Shown: one piece after another, positions 27,447 to 38,241 of the stretch
Layout of the letters: every line of letters starts with the position of its first letter
Position numbering within the stretch: position 1 is the first letter of the stretch
NCBI RefSeq assembly: GCF_004402045.1
Contig: NZ_SOMG01000011.1
Coordinates: forward strand, 558,001-622,000
Reading direction: 5' to 3'
DNA: 64,000 bases
From: Lelliottia nimipressuralis
GTDB lineage: Bacteria > Pseudomonadota > Gammaproteobacteria > Enterobacterales > Enterobacteriaceae
Position numbers and translations under genes: made by a program
The notes under the pieces: model-generated
What the model saw: only the letters and a program-made list of their open reading frames with translations
What the model was told of the DNA's origin: nothing
Database searches by the model: none

Positions 27447-28343
27447 GTGTTAGTTATTGTTGGCTATCTTGTTGTCATACTGACCGTTTTTGGTGGTTTT
27501 ATTCTGTCCGGCGGTAACCTGAGCGCGCTGTTTCAGCCGCTGGAGCTGCTGATTATCGGCGGTGCTGGCGTCGGGGCGTTTATCGTCGGCAACAACGTCA
27601 AATCCCTGAAAGCCACGGGGAAGGCGTTGGTCAAAGTTTTTATCGGTAAGCGCTACAACAAAGCGGTGTACATGGATTTGATGGCCCTGATGTTCCTGCT
27701 GCTCTCCCAGAGCCGTGTGCACGGGCTGATGTCGCTGGAAAAGGACATTGAAGACCCGCAGAACAGCGATATTTTCAGCGCCTATCCCCGCCTGATGAGC
27801 GACCCGATGCTCGCCAACTTTATCCTCGATTACTTCCGCCTGATGATCGGCGGCAGCATGAATTCCCATGAAATCGAAGCCCTGATGGACGAAGAGATCG
27901 AAACCTGCGAAGAGGAGCTGGAAGTGCCTGCTCACAGCCTGAACACGGTGGGCGACGCGTTTCCGGCGTTCGGTATTGTGGCCGCGGTGATGGGCGTGGT
28001 GAATGCCCTGGGGTCGGCGGATCGCCCGGCGGCGGAGCTGGGGATGCTGATTGGCCACGCGCTGGTGGGCACCTTCCTCGGGATCCTGATCGCGTATGGT
28101 TTCGTGTTACCGCTGGCGACGTTGCTGCGCCAGAAGAGTTCCGACCAGGTCAAAATTTTGCAGTGCATCAAAGTGACGCTGCTCTCCAGCCTCAATGGCT
28201 ATGCGCCGCAGATTGCGGTTGAGTTCGGCCGTAAAACCATCTTTACCAGTGAACGTCCGTCGTTTGAAGAGCTGGAAGAGCACGTGCGCGATGTGAAATC
28301 CAACGCCACGCTGAAAACCAAATCGGCGGACAATGCAGCATGA
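27447..28343 (+). CDS. motA: Flagellar stator protein MotA
   Basis: MotA, with MotB, forms the proton-driven stator. The 298-residue product (E. coli 295) has four membrane segments and the proton-type stator signatures FPAFGIVAAVMGVVNALGS and GHALVGTFLGILIAYG. It starts at GTG with AAGGAG seven bases upstream, and overlaps motB by four bases. Confidence 0.95.
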   Translation: MLVIVGYLVVILTVFGGFILSGGNLSALFQPLELLIIGGAGVGAFIVGNNVKSLKATGKALVKVFIGKRYNKAVYMDLMALMFLLLSQSRVHGLMSLEKDIEDPQNSDIFSAYPRLMSDPMLANFILDYFRLMIGGSMNSHEIEALMDEEIETCEEELEVPAHSLNTVGDAFPAFGIVAAVMGVVNALGSADRPAAELGMLIGHALVGTFLGILIAYGFVLPLATLLRQKSSDQVKILQCIKVTLLSSLNGYAPQIAVEFGRKTIFTSERPSFEELEEHVRDVKSNATLKTKSADNAA

Positions 28344-29245
28344 AGAACGTCACGCCCGTCATCATTTCACGCAAGCGCAAAAAGAAGAAACACGCGCATC
28401 ACGGCGGAACCTGGAAGATTGCCTATGCCGACTTTATGACCGCGATGATGGCGTTCTTTCTGGTGATGTGGCTGCTGGCGCAGTCCACGGACATGGAAAG
28501 GGAGCTGATTGCCGACTACTTCCGCATGCCGTTGAAGCCATCGATGGCGAACGGCGATAAAACCAGCCTGAGCGACAGCGTCATCCCCGGCGGTGGGGAT
28601 GACATTCTCAAGCGGCAGGGCGAAGTGTACAAAGGGCAGCTTAGCCAAATCGATAAGCACAAGCGCATCGAAAGCCTGAAGCAGGCAAAAGAGAAGCTGC
28701 AGAAGATGATCGAAACCGATCCGCGGCTGAACAACTTCAAGTCAAACATTCTGCTGAACCTCACCAACGACGGTCTGCTGATCCAGATAACCGACTCGCA
28801 GGACAGACCGATGTTCCGCGTCGGCAGTGAACTGCCGGAATCCTATATGAACGGCATTCTGCAGGCGCTGGTGCCGCTGCTGCAGGAACTGCCAAACGCG
28901 CTGAGCCTGACGGGACACACCGATTCGCTGCCGTATGCCGGTGGCGACGGCGGCTACAGCAACTGGGAACTCTCTGCCGGACGCGCGAATGCCGCCCGTC
29001 GGGTGCTAGTCCGTGGCGGGCTTAACGATGAGCGCTTCTTACGCGTGATCGGCACCGCCAGCCGGATGCCGCTGGAGAACACGCCGCCGGAAAGCGCGGT
29101 AAACCGCCGCATCAGCATTCTGGTACTCAGTCGTTCGAAAGAGCAGGAGATCCGTCTGGAAGATACGCAGGCTCAACGTGCAGACAGCGTGCTGAGCGAT
29201 ATCAATCTGCAAAACGTGCAGGGTTATACCGATGGACATGAATGA
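28340..29245 (+). CDS. motB: Flagellar stator protein MotB
   Basis: MotB anchors the stator to peptidoglycan and carries the proton-binding Asp. The 301-residue product (E. coli 308) has a basic N-terminus, one membrane helix beginning YADFMTAMMAFFLVMWLL with Asp31 as the proton site, a plug region, and a C-terminal OmpA-like domain (LTGHTDSLPY, NWELSAGRANAARRVL). It overlaps cheA by 14 bases. Confidence 0.95.
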   Translation: MKNVTPVIISRKRKKKKHAHHGGTWKIAYADFMTAMMAFFLVMWLLAQSTDMERELIADYFRMPLKPSMANGDKTSLSDSVIPGGGDDILKRQGEVYKGQLSQIDKHKRIESLKQAKEKLQKMIETDPRLNNFKSNILLNLTNDGLLIQITDSQDRPMFRVGSELPESYMNGILQALVPLLQELPNALSLTGHTDSLPYAGGDGGYSNWELSAGRANAARRVLVRGGLNDERFLRVIGTASRMPLENTPPESAVNRRISILVLSRSKEQEIRLEDTQAQRADSVLSDINLQNVQGYTDGHE

Positions 29246-31169
29246 TTTTTCGCAGATCTTTTTTACCGAGGCGGAAGAACTGCTGGCCGAAATGGAGCAG
29301 GAACTGCTGCAGCTTGACGTGTTGGCACCGGACCAGGAACAGCTAAACGCCATCTTTCGTGCCGCACACTCGCTGAAAGGCGGCGCGGCCACCTTTGGAT
29401 TTACCGCATTACAGGAGACGACCCACCTGCTGGAGAACCTCCTCGACCAGGCGCGGGCAGGGGAGAGAACGCTCAGTCGCTCAATCATCAACCTTTTTCT
29501 GGAATGTAAGGACATTATGCAAGCGCAGCTGGAAGCCTATCAGTCTTCGCAGGAGCCTGATGAAGCAAGTTTTCGCTATATCTGTGAAGCCCTGAGGGAG
29601 ATTGCTCTTGAAGGTCAGCAGCCCACGACGCCAGCGGAGAGACTGGCCCCCGCGCCAACGCCGGCCAGCACGGCGAAGGCAACGGAAACCACGCTGGTGG
29701 TGACCCTGCGGAACGTCGAGGCGCGCGAGCAGACGATGCTGCGCGATGAGCTGACCAACATGGGCGAGATAACAGACGTTGAGGCGACGTCAGACTGCAT
29801 GACCGTCACGCTGCGCACGACCGTCACGGCGGACGATATCACCGCCGTACTCTGCTTTGTGCTCGACAACAAGCAGATCGAGGTCCGTCCTGCACAAGCC
29901 ACACCGCCGGTACAGACGCCGGTTGCGGTGCCTGAGACCGTTGTCAAAAAAGCGCCGCCCGCGCCGCGTGCGGCGAATCAGGAGTCGGGCAGCATTCGCG
30001 TGGCGGTGAGTAAAGTCGACCAGATCATCAACCAGGTCGGTGAGCTTATCATCACCCAGGCGATGCTCTCCCAGCTGTCGCGTACCCTCGACCCTGCCAG
30101 TTACGATCTGCTCTCCGGCTGCGTGGCGCAGATGGAGCGCAACACCCGCGAGCTGCAGGAGTCGGTGATGTCCATTCGTATGATGCCGATGGATTACGTC
30201 TTTAGCCGCTTCCCGCGACTGGTGCACGACCTGGGCTCTCGCCTGAATAAAGTGGTTGAGCTGACCCTTAAAGGCGGCTCTGCGGAGCTGGATAAGAGCC
30301 TGATCGAGCGCATTATTGACCCGCTGACCCACCTGGTACGTAACAGCCTTGACCACGGCATTGAAGAGAAAGAGGTGCGCGTCGCAAAAGGCAAACCGGT
30401 GACCGGGAACCTGACGCTCTCGGCCGAACACCACGGCGGCAATATCGTGATTGAGGTCAGTGACGATGGGGCGGGGCTGAACCGGGAGAAGATCCTCGCC
30501 AAAGCACGTTCTCAGGGCATGACCATCAGCGACACCATGAGCGACGACGATGTGTGGATGCTGATCTTCGCCGCCGGTTTCTCCACCGCCGAAAGCGTAA
30601 CGGACGTCTCCGGACGTGGCGTTGGGATGGACGTGGTGCGACGCAACATTCTGGCGATGGGCGGCCACGTGGACGTGCTCTCGACGCCAGGGGCCGGGAC
30701 GACCATCCGCATTATTCTGCCGCTGACGCTGGCGATCCTCGACGGCATGCTGGTGAAGGTGGGGGAGGAGATTTACGTCCTGCCGCTGGGCGCGGTGATG
30801 GAGTCGCTGCGGCCGACCGACGAAATGCTGTGCCGCTTTGTCGGTGAAGAGCGTCTGCTGCAGGTGCGCGGCGAATATCTGCCGCTGGTGCTGCTGCGCC
30901 AGCGTCTCTCGGTGGCGGGTGAAGCCCCTGCCGATGACGGCATCGTGGTTATCGTGCAAAGCGCGGGCTGCCGCTATGCGCTGTGGGTCGATCAGCTTAT
31001 CGGCCAGCAGCAGGTGGTGGTGAAGAACCTTGAACATAACTATCGCAAAGTTCCTGGCGTCTCCGCTGCAACCATCCTCGGCGATGGCAGCGTGGCGCTG
31101 ATCCTTGACGTGGTTGAGCTCTCGACGCTCAACGCGGCACAACCCCAGAGGGAGGGGGTAAACGCATGA
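29232..31169 (+). CDS. cheA: Chemotaxis histidine kinase CheA
   Basis: CheA is the receptor-coupled kinase that phosphorylates CheY and CheB. The 645-residue product (E. coli 654) has all five domains: P1 with phospho-acceptor His46 in [13 protein letters not shown], a P2-like CheY/CheB-binding domain (about 155-222), P3 dimerisation (about 255-315), P4 ATPase with [19 protein letters not shown] and GRGVGMDVV, and P5 that binds CheW (about 505-640). P1 and P2 being intact suggests it is functional. It overlaps cheW by four bases. cheR, cheB, cheY and cheZ are not downstream, so it probably signals to regulators encoded elsewhere. Confidence 0.95.
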   Translation: MDMNDFSQIFFTEAEELLAEMEQELLQLDVLAPDQEQLNAIFRAAHSLKGGAATFGFTALQETTHLLENLLDQARAGERTLSRSIINLFLECKDIMQAQLEAYQSSQEPDEASFRYICEALREIALEGQQPTTPAERLAPAPTPASTAKATETTLVVTLRNVEAREQTMLRDELTNMGEITDVEATSDCMTVTLRTTVTADDITAVLCFVLDNKQIEVRPAQATPPVQTPVAVPETVVKKAPPAPRAANQESGSIRVAVSKVDQIINQVGELIITQAMLSQLSRTLDPASYDLLSGCVAQMERNTRELQESVMSIRMMPMDYVFSRFPRLVHDLGSRLNKVVELTLKGGSAELDKSLIERIIDPLTHLVRNSLDHGIEEKEVRVAKGKPVTGNLTLSAEHHGGNIVIEVSDDGAGLNREKILAKARSQGMTISDTMSDDDVWMLIFAAGFSTAESVTDVSGRGVGMDVVRRNILAMGGHVDVLSTPGAGTTIRIILPLTLAILDGMLVKVGEEIYVLPLGAVMESLRPTDEMLCRFVGEERLLQVRGEYLPLVLLRQRLSVAGEAPADDGIVVIVQSAGCRYALWVDQLIGQQQVVVKNLEHNYRKVPGVSAATILGDGSVALILDVVELSTLNAAQPQREGVNA

Positions 31170-31687
31170 CTGTAGCAACCGCCAGTAAACCCGCCGCAAC
31201 CGACGCTATCGCGCAGGAGTACCTGGTATTCCGCCTGGGCGACGAAGAGTACGGCATTGATATTCTCAAAGTGCAGGAGATCCGCGGCTGCGATCGCCTG
31301 ACGCGTATTCCGAACGCGCCGAATTTTATTACCGGCGTGACCAACCTGCGCGGCGTGATTGTGCCGATTGTCGATCTGCGCGTGCGCTTTGAATTGCCCG
31401 ACCCGTCGCAGGACGACAAAACGGTGGTGATTGTGCTCAATCTGAATGACCGCGTGGTGGGTATTGTGGTTGACGGCGTAGCGGACGTGCTGTCGATTGA
31501 CGTGGATAACATCAAGCCGACCCCGGACGTGGCCTCGGTACTCTCTGGCCGTTATCTGCTTGGGCTGGGGGTGCTCGACAGCCGAATGATTATTCTGGTG
31601 AATATTGAAATGCTGCTGAGCCGCGAGGAGCTGGCGCTGGTGGATGCGGTGGCTGCCTCTCATAGCGATGCCCAGGGCGCAGTGTAG
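31166..31687 (+). CDS. cheW: Chemotaxis adaptor CheW
   Basis: CheW bridges receptors and CheA. The 173-residue product (E. coli 167) has the SH3-like fold signatures [33 protein letters not shown] and [12 protein letters not shown]. It is the last recognised flagellar or chemotaxis gene of the second locus and is followed by a dense set of inverted repeats (31686-31771). Confidence 0.95.
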   Translation: MTVATASKPAATDAIAQEYLVFRLGDEEYGIDILKVQEIRGCDRLTRIPNAPNFITGVTNLRGVIVPIVDLRVRFELPDPSQDDKTVVIVLNLNDRVVGIVVDGVADVLSIDVDNIKPTPDVASVLSGRYLLGLGVLDSRMIILVNIEMLLSREELALVDAVAASHSDAQGAV

Positions 31688-31771
31688 CGCTTTCCGGACA
31701 CACATCAGCGGCAGAGGTTGCCGCTGATTCATAAGTCGCTATTATGAATGTCCGAGTTTCCAGAAAGCGCT
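31686..31771. repeat. Nested inverted repeats at the end of the flagellar locus
   Basis: Within 86 bases are AGCGCTTTC / GAAAGCGCT (outermost), CGGACA / TGTCCG, CAGCGGCA / TTGCCGCTG, and ATTCATAA / TTATGAAT. Together they could fold into a branched structure. No T run follows, so simple termination is not obvious. It coincides with the boundary between the flagellar genes and the carboxylate region. Confidence 0.6.
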
Positions 31772-31788
31772 AAGGATTGCCAGAAAAT

Positions 31789-32688
31789 ATGCCCGTCAAT
31801 TTCGACCTCAACGATCTTTACGCCTTCAGAGCCCTGGTGGAGTACGGTAACTTCCGTATCGCCGCGGAATCTATCTGTATCTCCCAGTCCGCCTTAAGCC
31901 GCCGCATTGAAAAGCTGGAGACGGCAGTCGGCGCGAAACTGTTCGACAGAACCACCCGGCGCGTGACGCTGACGCTTTTCGGGCAAACTTTTGCCGACCG
32001 CTGCGGGCAGCTTCTGGAAAACGTGGAGTCGATGCTGGCCGATATCGATAAGGTAAGCGAGGAGCGCACCGGGCTTATCACCGTCGCCACCGTGCCTTCG
32101 GCGGCCTGTCATTTTATGCCGGAGGTGATCCGCCAGTTCCACAGCCGCTATCCGCGCGTGCGCATCAAGCTTATCGACAGCAGCGCGGGCAACGTGATTG
32201 AGGCGGTGGCCAGCGGGCAGGCGGATTTTGGCATCTGTTTTGCGAGAACGCTTCAGCCGGATATCACCTTTATTCCGCTGGTGGAGGATGTGTATGTCGC
32301 CGCCTGTCGTCGCGATAGTCCGCTGGCGGGGCGCAAGAGTCTGACCTGGGAGGCGTTTTATCAGCAGGATTACATTAGCCTGGATATTACGTCGGGGAAC
32401 CGGAATCTGCTCGATCAGATGCTCGGCCACATTAAGCCGGAGCGTCCGGGGATTTGCGAGACGCGCCACGTCACCACGATGCTGGGAATGGTAGAAGCGG
32501 GGATTGGCATTGCTGCCGTCCCCGCCATGTCAATGCCGCACGCTGAGCATTCCATTCTGACGCATATCCCGCTGACCGAGCCCGAAGTGAAACGCACTGT
32601 CGGGCTGATCCGGCGCAGCGGGCGTATTCAGTCGTGGATTGCCGCCGAGCTGGAAACCCTCATTACTGCGCGTTATCGCGCGGCGTAG
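31789..32688 (+). CDS. LysR-family transcriptional regulator
   Basis: A 299-residue regulator with an N-terminal winged helix (FRIAAESICISQSALSRRIEKLETAVGAKLFDR) and a periplasmic-binding-type effector domain. The ATG at 31789 is preferred over a TTG at 31777. The end overlaps, convergently, the last 26 bases of the binding-protein gene. LysR proteins usually control neighbours; here the candidate target is the symporter and binding-protein operon, as TcuR controls tcuABC in Salmonella. The ligand is not known but a tricarboxylate is plausible. Confidence 0.85.
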   Translation: MPVNFDLNDLYAFRALVEYGNFRIAAESICISQSALSRRIEKLETAVGAKLFDRTTRRVTLTLFGQTFADRCGQLLENVESMLADIDKVSEERTGLITVATVPSAACHFMPEVIRQFHSRYPRVRIKLIDSSAGNVIEAVASGQADFGICFARTLQPDITFIPLVEDVYVAACRRDSPLAGRKSLTWEAFYQQDYISLDITSGNRNLLDQMLGHIKPERPGICETRHVTTMLGMVEAGIGIAAVPAMSMPHAEHSILTHIPLTEPEVKRTVGLIRRSGRIQSWIAAELETLITARYRAA

Positions 32689-33454
32689 CGACGGGGATCA
32701 TCCCGGTGGCGGTGATGGTTTCCTGTGCTTTCGCTGAAGCGAGGTAATCCAGCAGGGCTTTCCCCTCGGAAGGGTGCTCCGCGTGGGCGGTGACCGCCCC
32801 GGCAAAACGGGTGATGTATTGCAGATTATCCGGCAGTTTGCCGACAAAGGTCACGCCGGGCACGGGTAACAGCTCGCTAACCTGCTGGAAACCCACGGCG
32901 TATTTCCCTTTCGCCACCTCAGAGGCGACCGGGATCCGCTCCACCTTGTGCGCTTTTCCCTCTACCTGTGCTTCAATTCCCAGCTTTTTGAACAGCTCTG
33001 TTTGCACATACCGGCCGCTGGCGCTGTCGGAGTAGGCGATGGCGCTGGCCTGAAGCAGGGTCTGTTTTAGCGCGCTATCTGTGGCGATATCCGGTACCGG
33101 CGAGCCGGCTTTCACCACCACGCCGATGGGGGAATCCGCCAGTTCAACGCGCGAGCCCGCTTTGACCATCTGGTCCTTTGCCAGATGCGTCAGCGCATCA
33201 CCGACCATAATCACCACGTCCGCTTTTTCACCGCGAGCCAGCCGGTTGGGGATCGCCTGCGGCGTCTTTCCCATCGACGGCCCCGGGATCAGCACGATGC
33301 GATCGCCCGTCTGAGCTTCATACTTGGGCGCAAGTTTTTCCAGCGCAGCCTTGAAGCCGCCTGAAATCATCACCGTCACCTCCTGAGCCAGCGCGCCTGC
33401 GCTGGTTGCCATCAACACCAGCCCGGTCAGTCCTGAACGTAAAAATGTGTGCAT
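32663..33454 (-). CDS. ModA-like periplasmic substrate-binding protein without ABC partners
   Basis: A 263-residue exported protein: Sec signal peptide ending near GALA-QEVTV, then a type II binding-protein fold related to molybdate-binding ModA and sulfate/iron binders (MISGGFKAALEKLAPKYEAQTG, ADVVIMVGDALTHLAKD, GKYAVGFQQVSELLPVPGV). No permease or ATPase gene is near. The ATG is one base after the stop of the CitA-type symporter, so the two are translated in sequence. The ligand cannot be read from sequence; the operon suggests an organic acid. Alternatively it has a sensory or scavenging role. Confidence 0.8.
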   Translation of the reverse strand: MHTFLRSGLTGLVLMATSAGALAQEVTVMISGGFKAALEKLAPKYEAQTGDRIVLIPGPSMGKTPQAIPNRLARGEKADVVIMVGDALTHLAKDQMVKAGSRVELADSPIGVVVKAGSPVPDIATDSALKQTLLQASAIAYSDSASGRYVQTELFKKLGIEAQVEGKAHKVERIPVASEVAKGKYAVGFQQVSELLPVPGVTFVGKLPDNLQYITRFAGAVTAHAEHPSEGKALLDYLASAKAQETITATGMIPVATPRDNAQ

Positions 33455-33455
33455 A

Positions 33456-34754
33456 TTATCCTCTCTGTACTTGCAGACTCATCGCGCTGCGGCGATAGAG
33501 ATAAAGCGTTGCCAGCAGTGCGCAAATCGCCGCGAAGCTCATCCAGTAGCCCGGGGAGGCTTTGTCACCGGTGTACTCAATCAGGGCCGTTGAAATGACC
33601 GGCGTAAACCCGCCGAAGACGGCGGTAGCGAGGCTGTACGCCAGTGAGAAACCGGCCACACGCACTTCAACCGGCATGATCTCCGTCAGGGCCGGGATCA
33701 TCGCGCCGTTGTAGAGGCCATAGAGGAATGAGAGCCACAGCAGCACGCTCAGCATCATGGAGAAGCTGGGCGCGTTAGCCAGCAGCGTCAGGGCCGGATA
33801 GCTGGTCGCCAGCGCCAGCAGGGTCATGGCAATCAGCACCGGTTTACGGCCGAAGCGGTCCGACAGGGCACCGCCCACCGGCAGCCAGATAAAGTTAGAG
33901 ATCGCCACCAGCAGCGTCACCAGCAGGCTGTCGGAGGCGCTCAGCATTAACACTTTTTTGCCAAAGGTGGGCGCGTAAACGGTGATCAGATAAAAGGCCG
34001 TTGTGGTCATGGCCACCATCAGCATACCCGCGACCACAACCGGCCAGTTCGCCAGCAGGGTGGTAAAGACCTGACGCATCGCCAGCGTGTGACGGCGCGC
34101 GCGGAACTCTTCGGTCTCTTCCAGCTTGCGGCGCAGGAAGAAGATAAACGGCACAATCAGGCAGCCGAACAGGAACGGGATCCGCCAGCCCCATTCACGA
34201 ATGGCGCTCTCTTCCAGCATCGCGTTCAGCGCAAAGCCCATTGCCGCGGCCACCATAATCGCCACCTGCTGGCTACCGGACTGCCAGCTGGTGTAAAAGC
34301 CTTTGCGGCCCGGCGTGGCAATTTCCGCCAGATAGACGGAGACGCCGCCAAGCTCCGCCCCGGCGGAAAAGCCTTGCAGCAGGCGTCCAGCCAGCACCAG
34401 CAGCGGCGCCCACAGGCCGATACTTTCATAAGAGGGGATCAGCACTATCAGGAAGGTGCCGGCCGCCATAATCGACAGGGTGACGATCAGCCCTTTGCGA
34501 CGACCGACCTTGTCGATGTAAGCCCCAAGGACAATCGCGCCGATGGGGCGCATTAAGAAGCCTGCGCCGAAGACGGCGAAGGTCATCATCAGCGACGCAA
34601 ATTCACTGCTCGCCGGGAAGAAGGTATGCGCGATGTAGGTGGCGTAAAACCCGAACAGGAAGAAGTCGAATTGCTCAAGGAAATTGCCCGAGGTGACGCG
34701 AAGTATCGCGCCCGCTCGTGCTCGAACGGTTGCAGGTGGGGTTGAGGAAATCAT
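33456..34754 (-). CDS. MFS citrate/tricarballylate:H+ symporter (CitA/TcuC type)
   Basis: A 432-residue major facilitator transporter with 12 predicted membrane helices. It matches plasmid CitA and Salmonella TcuC along its length, with the family signatures [20 protein letters not shown] near the start, [20 protein letters not shown], and [19 protein letters not shown]. It should import citrate or a related tricarboxylate with protons. The ATG at 34754 has GGAGA six bases upstream and gives the family's usual length (431); the open frame extends further but without support. It is the first gene of a two-gene operon with the binding protein. Confidence 0.9.
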   Translation of the reverse strand: MISSTPPATVRARAGAILRVTSGNFLEQFDFFLFGFYATYIAHTFFPASSEFASLMMTFAVFGAGFLMRPIGAIVLGAYIDKVGRRKGLIVTLSIMAAGTFLIVLIPSYESIGLWAPLLVLAGRLLQGFSAGAELGGVSVYLAEIATPGRKGFYTSWQSGSQQVAIMVAAAMGFALNAMLEESAIREWGWRIPFLFGCLIVPFIFFLRRKLEETEEFRARRHTLAMRQVFTTLLANWPVVVAGMLMVAMTTTAFYLITVYAPTFGKKVLMLSASDSLLVTLLVAISNFIWLPVGGALSDRFGRKPVLIAMTLLALATSYPALTLLANAPSFSMMLSVLLWLSFLYGLYNGAMIPALTEIMPVEVRVAGFSLAYSLATAVFGGFTPVISTALIEYTGDKASPGYWMSFAAICALLATLYLYRRSAMSLQVQRG

Positions 34755-34987
34755 GGTCGTCTCCAGTTTATTATTGACGTGTTGTCCGTCTGTTTCTGAA
34801 AACTGGATCAGTGAGGAGGATTTTATAAGCGCAATAAACACATCATCTGATGCGTGTGCTGCATCAATCGGGATGGGGGCGTTGAGAGTTATTTGTTTAA
34901 CAATGAGTTAACATTGTATTGATGATTTATTCACCTGATGACGCTAGCGTATCGTGTTTGCTGTTTTGTGAACAGACGCAGCCAACG

Positions 34988-35019
34988 AAAAAGCCCGGCG
35001 GCGTTGAGCCTGCCGGGCT
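34988..35019 (-). terminator. Terminator of the fumarase gene
   Basis: On the minus strand AGCCCGGC / GCCGGGCT with a 12-base loop, followed by TTTTT. It begins nine bases after the fumarase stop. Confidence 0.85.
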
Positions 35020-35027
35020 GATGGCAC

Positions 35028-36677
<1,650 letters not shown>

Positions 36678-36695
36678 AGCGTATTGCTCCACAAA

Positions 36696-36726
36696 AATAA
36701 AACCGCCGGAGGAGAAGTCCGGCGGT
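36696..36726 (-). terminator. Terminator-like hairpin between the DASS exchanger and fumarase genes
   Basis: On the minus strand ACCGCCGGA / TCCGGCGGT with a 7-base loop, followed by TTTTATTTTT. Its T-rich tail runs almost into the fumarase ribosome site, so fumarase is expressed by read-through or from another promoter. Confidence 0.75.
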
Positions 36727-36732
36727 CAGGAA

Positions 36733-38241
36733 TCAGAACATCATGGACATCCACGGATAACCAATCAGCAGCAGGGCCGCCAGGAAGATGGCACCGAAGA
36801 TGGTGCCGAGGCGCCAGTAGTCTTTGGTTGGCAGGTAGCCGCTACCGTAGTAAATCGGGCTTGGACCAGTGCCGTACGGGGTGATGATCCCCATTACGCC
36901 CAGCGAGGTCACCATCAGCAGGACGAATACTTCCATATTCATGCCCGGAATGGTGGAGGCGATGGTCAGCATCGCTGGCAGCAGCGCGGTGGTGTGCGCG
37001 GTGGTACTGGCAAACAGGTAGTGCAGCAGGTAGAACGCCAGCAGCAGGACGATGGTCGCCACGCCCGGAGAGATACCGCTCATCAACAGACCGCCTTCTT
37101 TACCTAACCAGCTGATAAAGCCGGTAGAGGAGAGGCCATCTGCCAGCGCCACCAGGGTGGCGAACCAGACGAAGGTGTTCCACGCGGCTTTGTTACCGGT
37201 GATATCGTTCCACTCCAGCACGCCGGTCCACAGCATCAGACCCACGATGAGCAGGGCCGCCATGGCAGGCTCAATCCACGCGGCAGCGAAGATCCACATC
37301 AGCAGCGCACAGCACACGAACACCAGCAGCAGAATTTCATTGCGGGACAGTTTGCCCAGTTTTTCCAGCTCACGGGTTGCCCACAGCGGCACTTCGTTAT
37401 TCACTTTCACTTCGGGTGGGTAGAACCAGTAGGCCAGCAGCGGCATAACCAGAATCAACAGCACGCCGAGCGGCAGGAAGGCGAGGAACCAGGTCCCCCA
37501 GGAGATATCAATCCCAACCGTACTTTTCACCAGCGCCAGCGCCAGCAGGTTCGGCGCGAGGGCGGAGAGGAACATTGAACTGGTGATACAGGCCGCGGTA
37601 ATCGCCACCCACATCAGATACGAACCAATTTTACGCGCGCTTGGGTCGTTCGGTTTTGAACCATACAGCGGCGGCAGGTTAGCGATGATCGGGTAGATGG
37701 TCCCGCCGCTGCGCGCGGTGTTGGACGGCGTAAACGGTGCCAGCAGCAGGTCTGCGAAGGTAATGGCGTAACCGAGCGTCAGGCTGCGACGGCCGAGATA
37801 CTTCACCAGAATCAGCGCCAGACGGCGGCCGAAGCGGGTTTTGTCATAGCCTGCGGCGAACATAAAGGCACCGAAAATCAGCCAGACGGTAGAGTTACCA
37901 AAACCGCTCACCGCCCATTTAAAGGAGGCGCCCGCCAGCTTGAATTTCGGGTCAGCCAGCTGGTCAGGGCTGAACAGCACCCACTGACTGCACAGGGCAA
38001 TGGCGACCACGCCGGTCAGGCCAATCACCGCACCCGGCAGCGGTTCGAAGATCAAGCCGACGATCACGCCGACAAAGATGGCGAAGTAGTGCCATGCGTA
38101 AGGCGGCAAGCCTTCAGGAACGGGAACAAACAGCAGCAGTACGGCGACGATGATGGGTAACGCCATCATCAGCAATCGTTTTGCGTTTCCATTTGATGCC
38201 TGGTTCGCCACAGGGGGCGTTACAGCAGTTTTTGTGTTCAT
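36733..38241 (-). CDS. DASS-family dicarboxylate exchanger (CitT/TtdT type)
   Basis: A 502-residue membrane transporter of the divalent anion:sodium symporter family, with about 12 helices and the two family repeats: LAPFTPSNTARSGGTIYP in the first half and LHYLFASTTAHTTALLP in the second. Bacterial CitT, TtdT and relatives exchange citrate, tartrate or fumarate for succinate. A role in taking up a C4- or C6-acid and releasing succinate fits its place with fumarase, fumarate reductase and DcuSR. The exact substrate cannot be read. The promoter region is shared with the divergent flavoprotein. Confidence 0.88.
   Translation of the reverse strand: MNTKTAVTPPVANQASNGNAKRLLMMALPIIVAVLLLFVPVPEGLPPYAWHYFAIFVGVIVGLIFEPLPGAVIGLTGVVAIALCSQWVLFSPDQLADPKFKLAGASFKWAVSGFGNSTVWLIFGAFMFAAGYDKTRFGRRLALILVKYLGRRSLTLGYAITFADLLLAPFTPSNTARSGGTIYPIIANLPPLYGSKPNDPSARKIGSYLMWVAITAACITSSMFLSALAPNLLALALVKSTVGIDISWGTWFLAFLPLGVLLILVMPLLAYWFYPPEVKVNNEVPLWATRELEKLGKLSRNEILLLVFVCCALLMWIFAAAWIEPAMAALLIVGLMLWTGVLEWNDITGNKAAWNTFVWFATLVALADGLSSTGFISWLGKEGGLLMSGISPGVATIVLLLAFYLLHYLFASTTAHTTALLPAMLTIASTIPGMNMEVFVLLMVTSLGVMGIITPYGTGPSPIYYGSGYLPTKDYWRLGTIFGAIFLAALLLIGYPWMSMMF

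Noticed and set aside
29790..31199. 469-residue minus-strand open frame opposite cheA
   Set aside because: Shadow of cheA; the His/Arg-rich translation has no recognisable domain.
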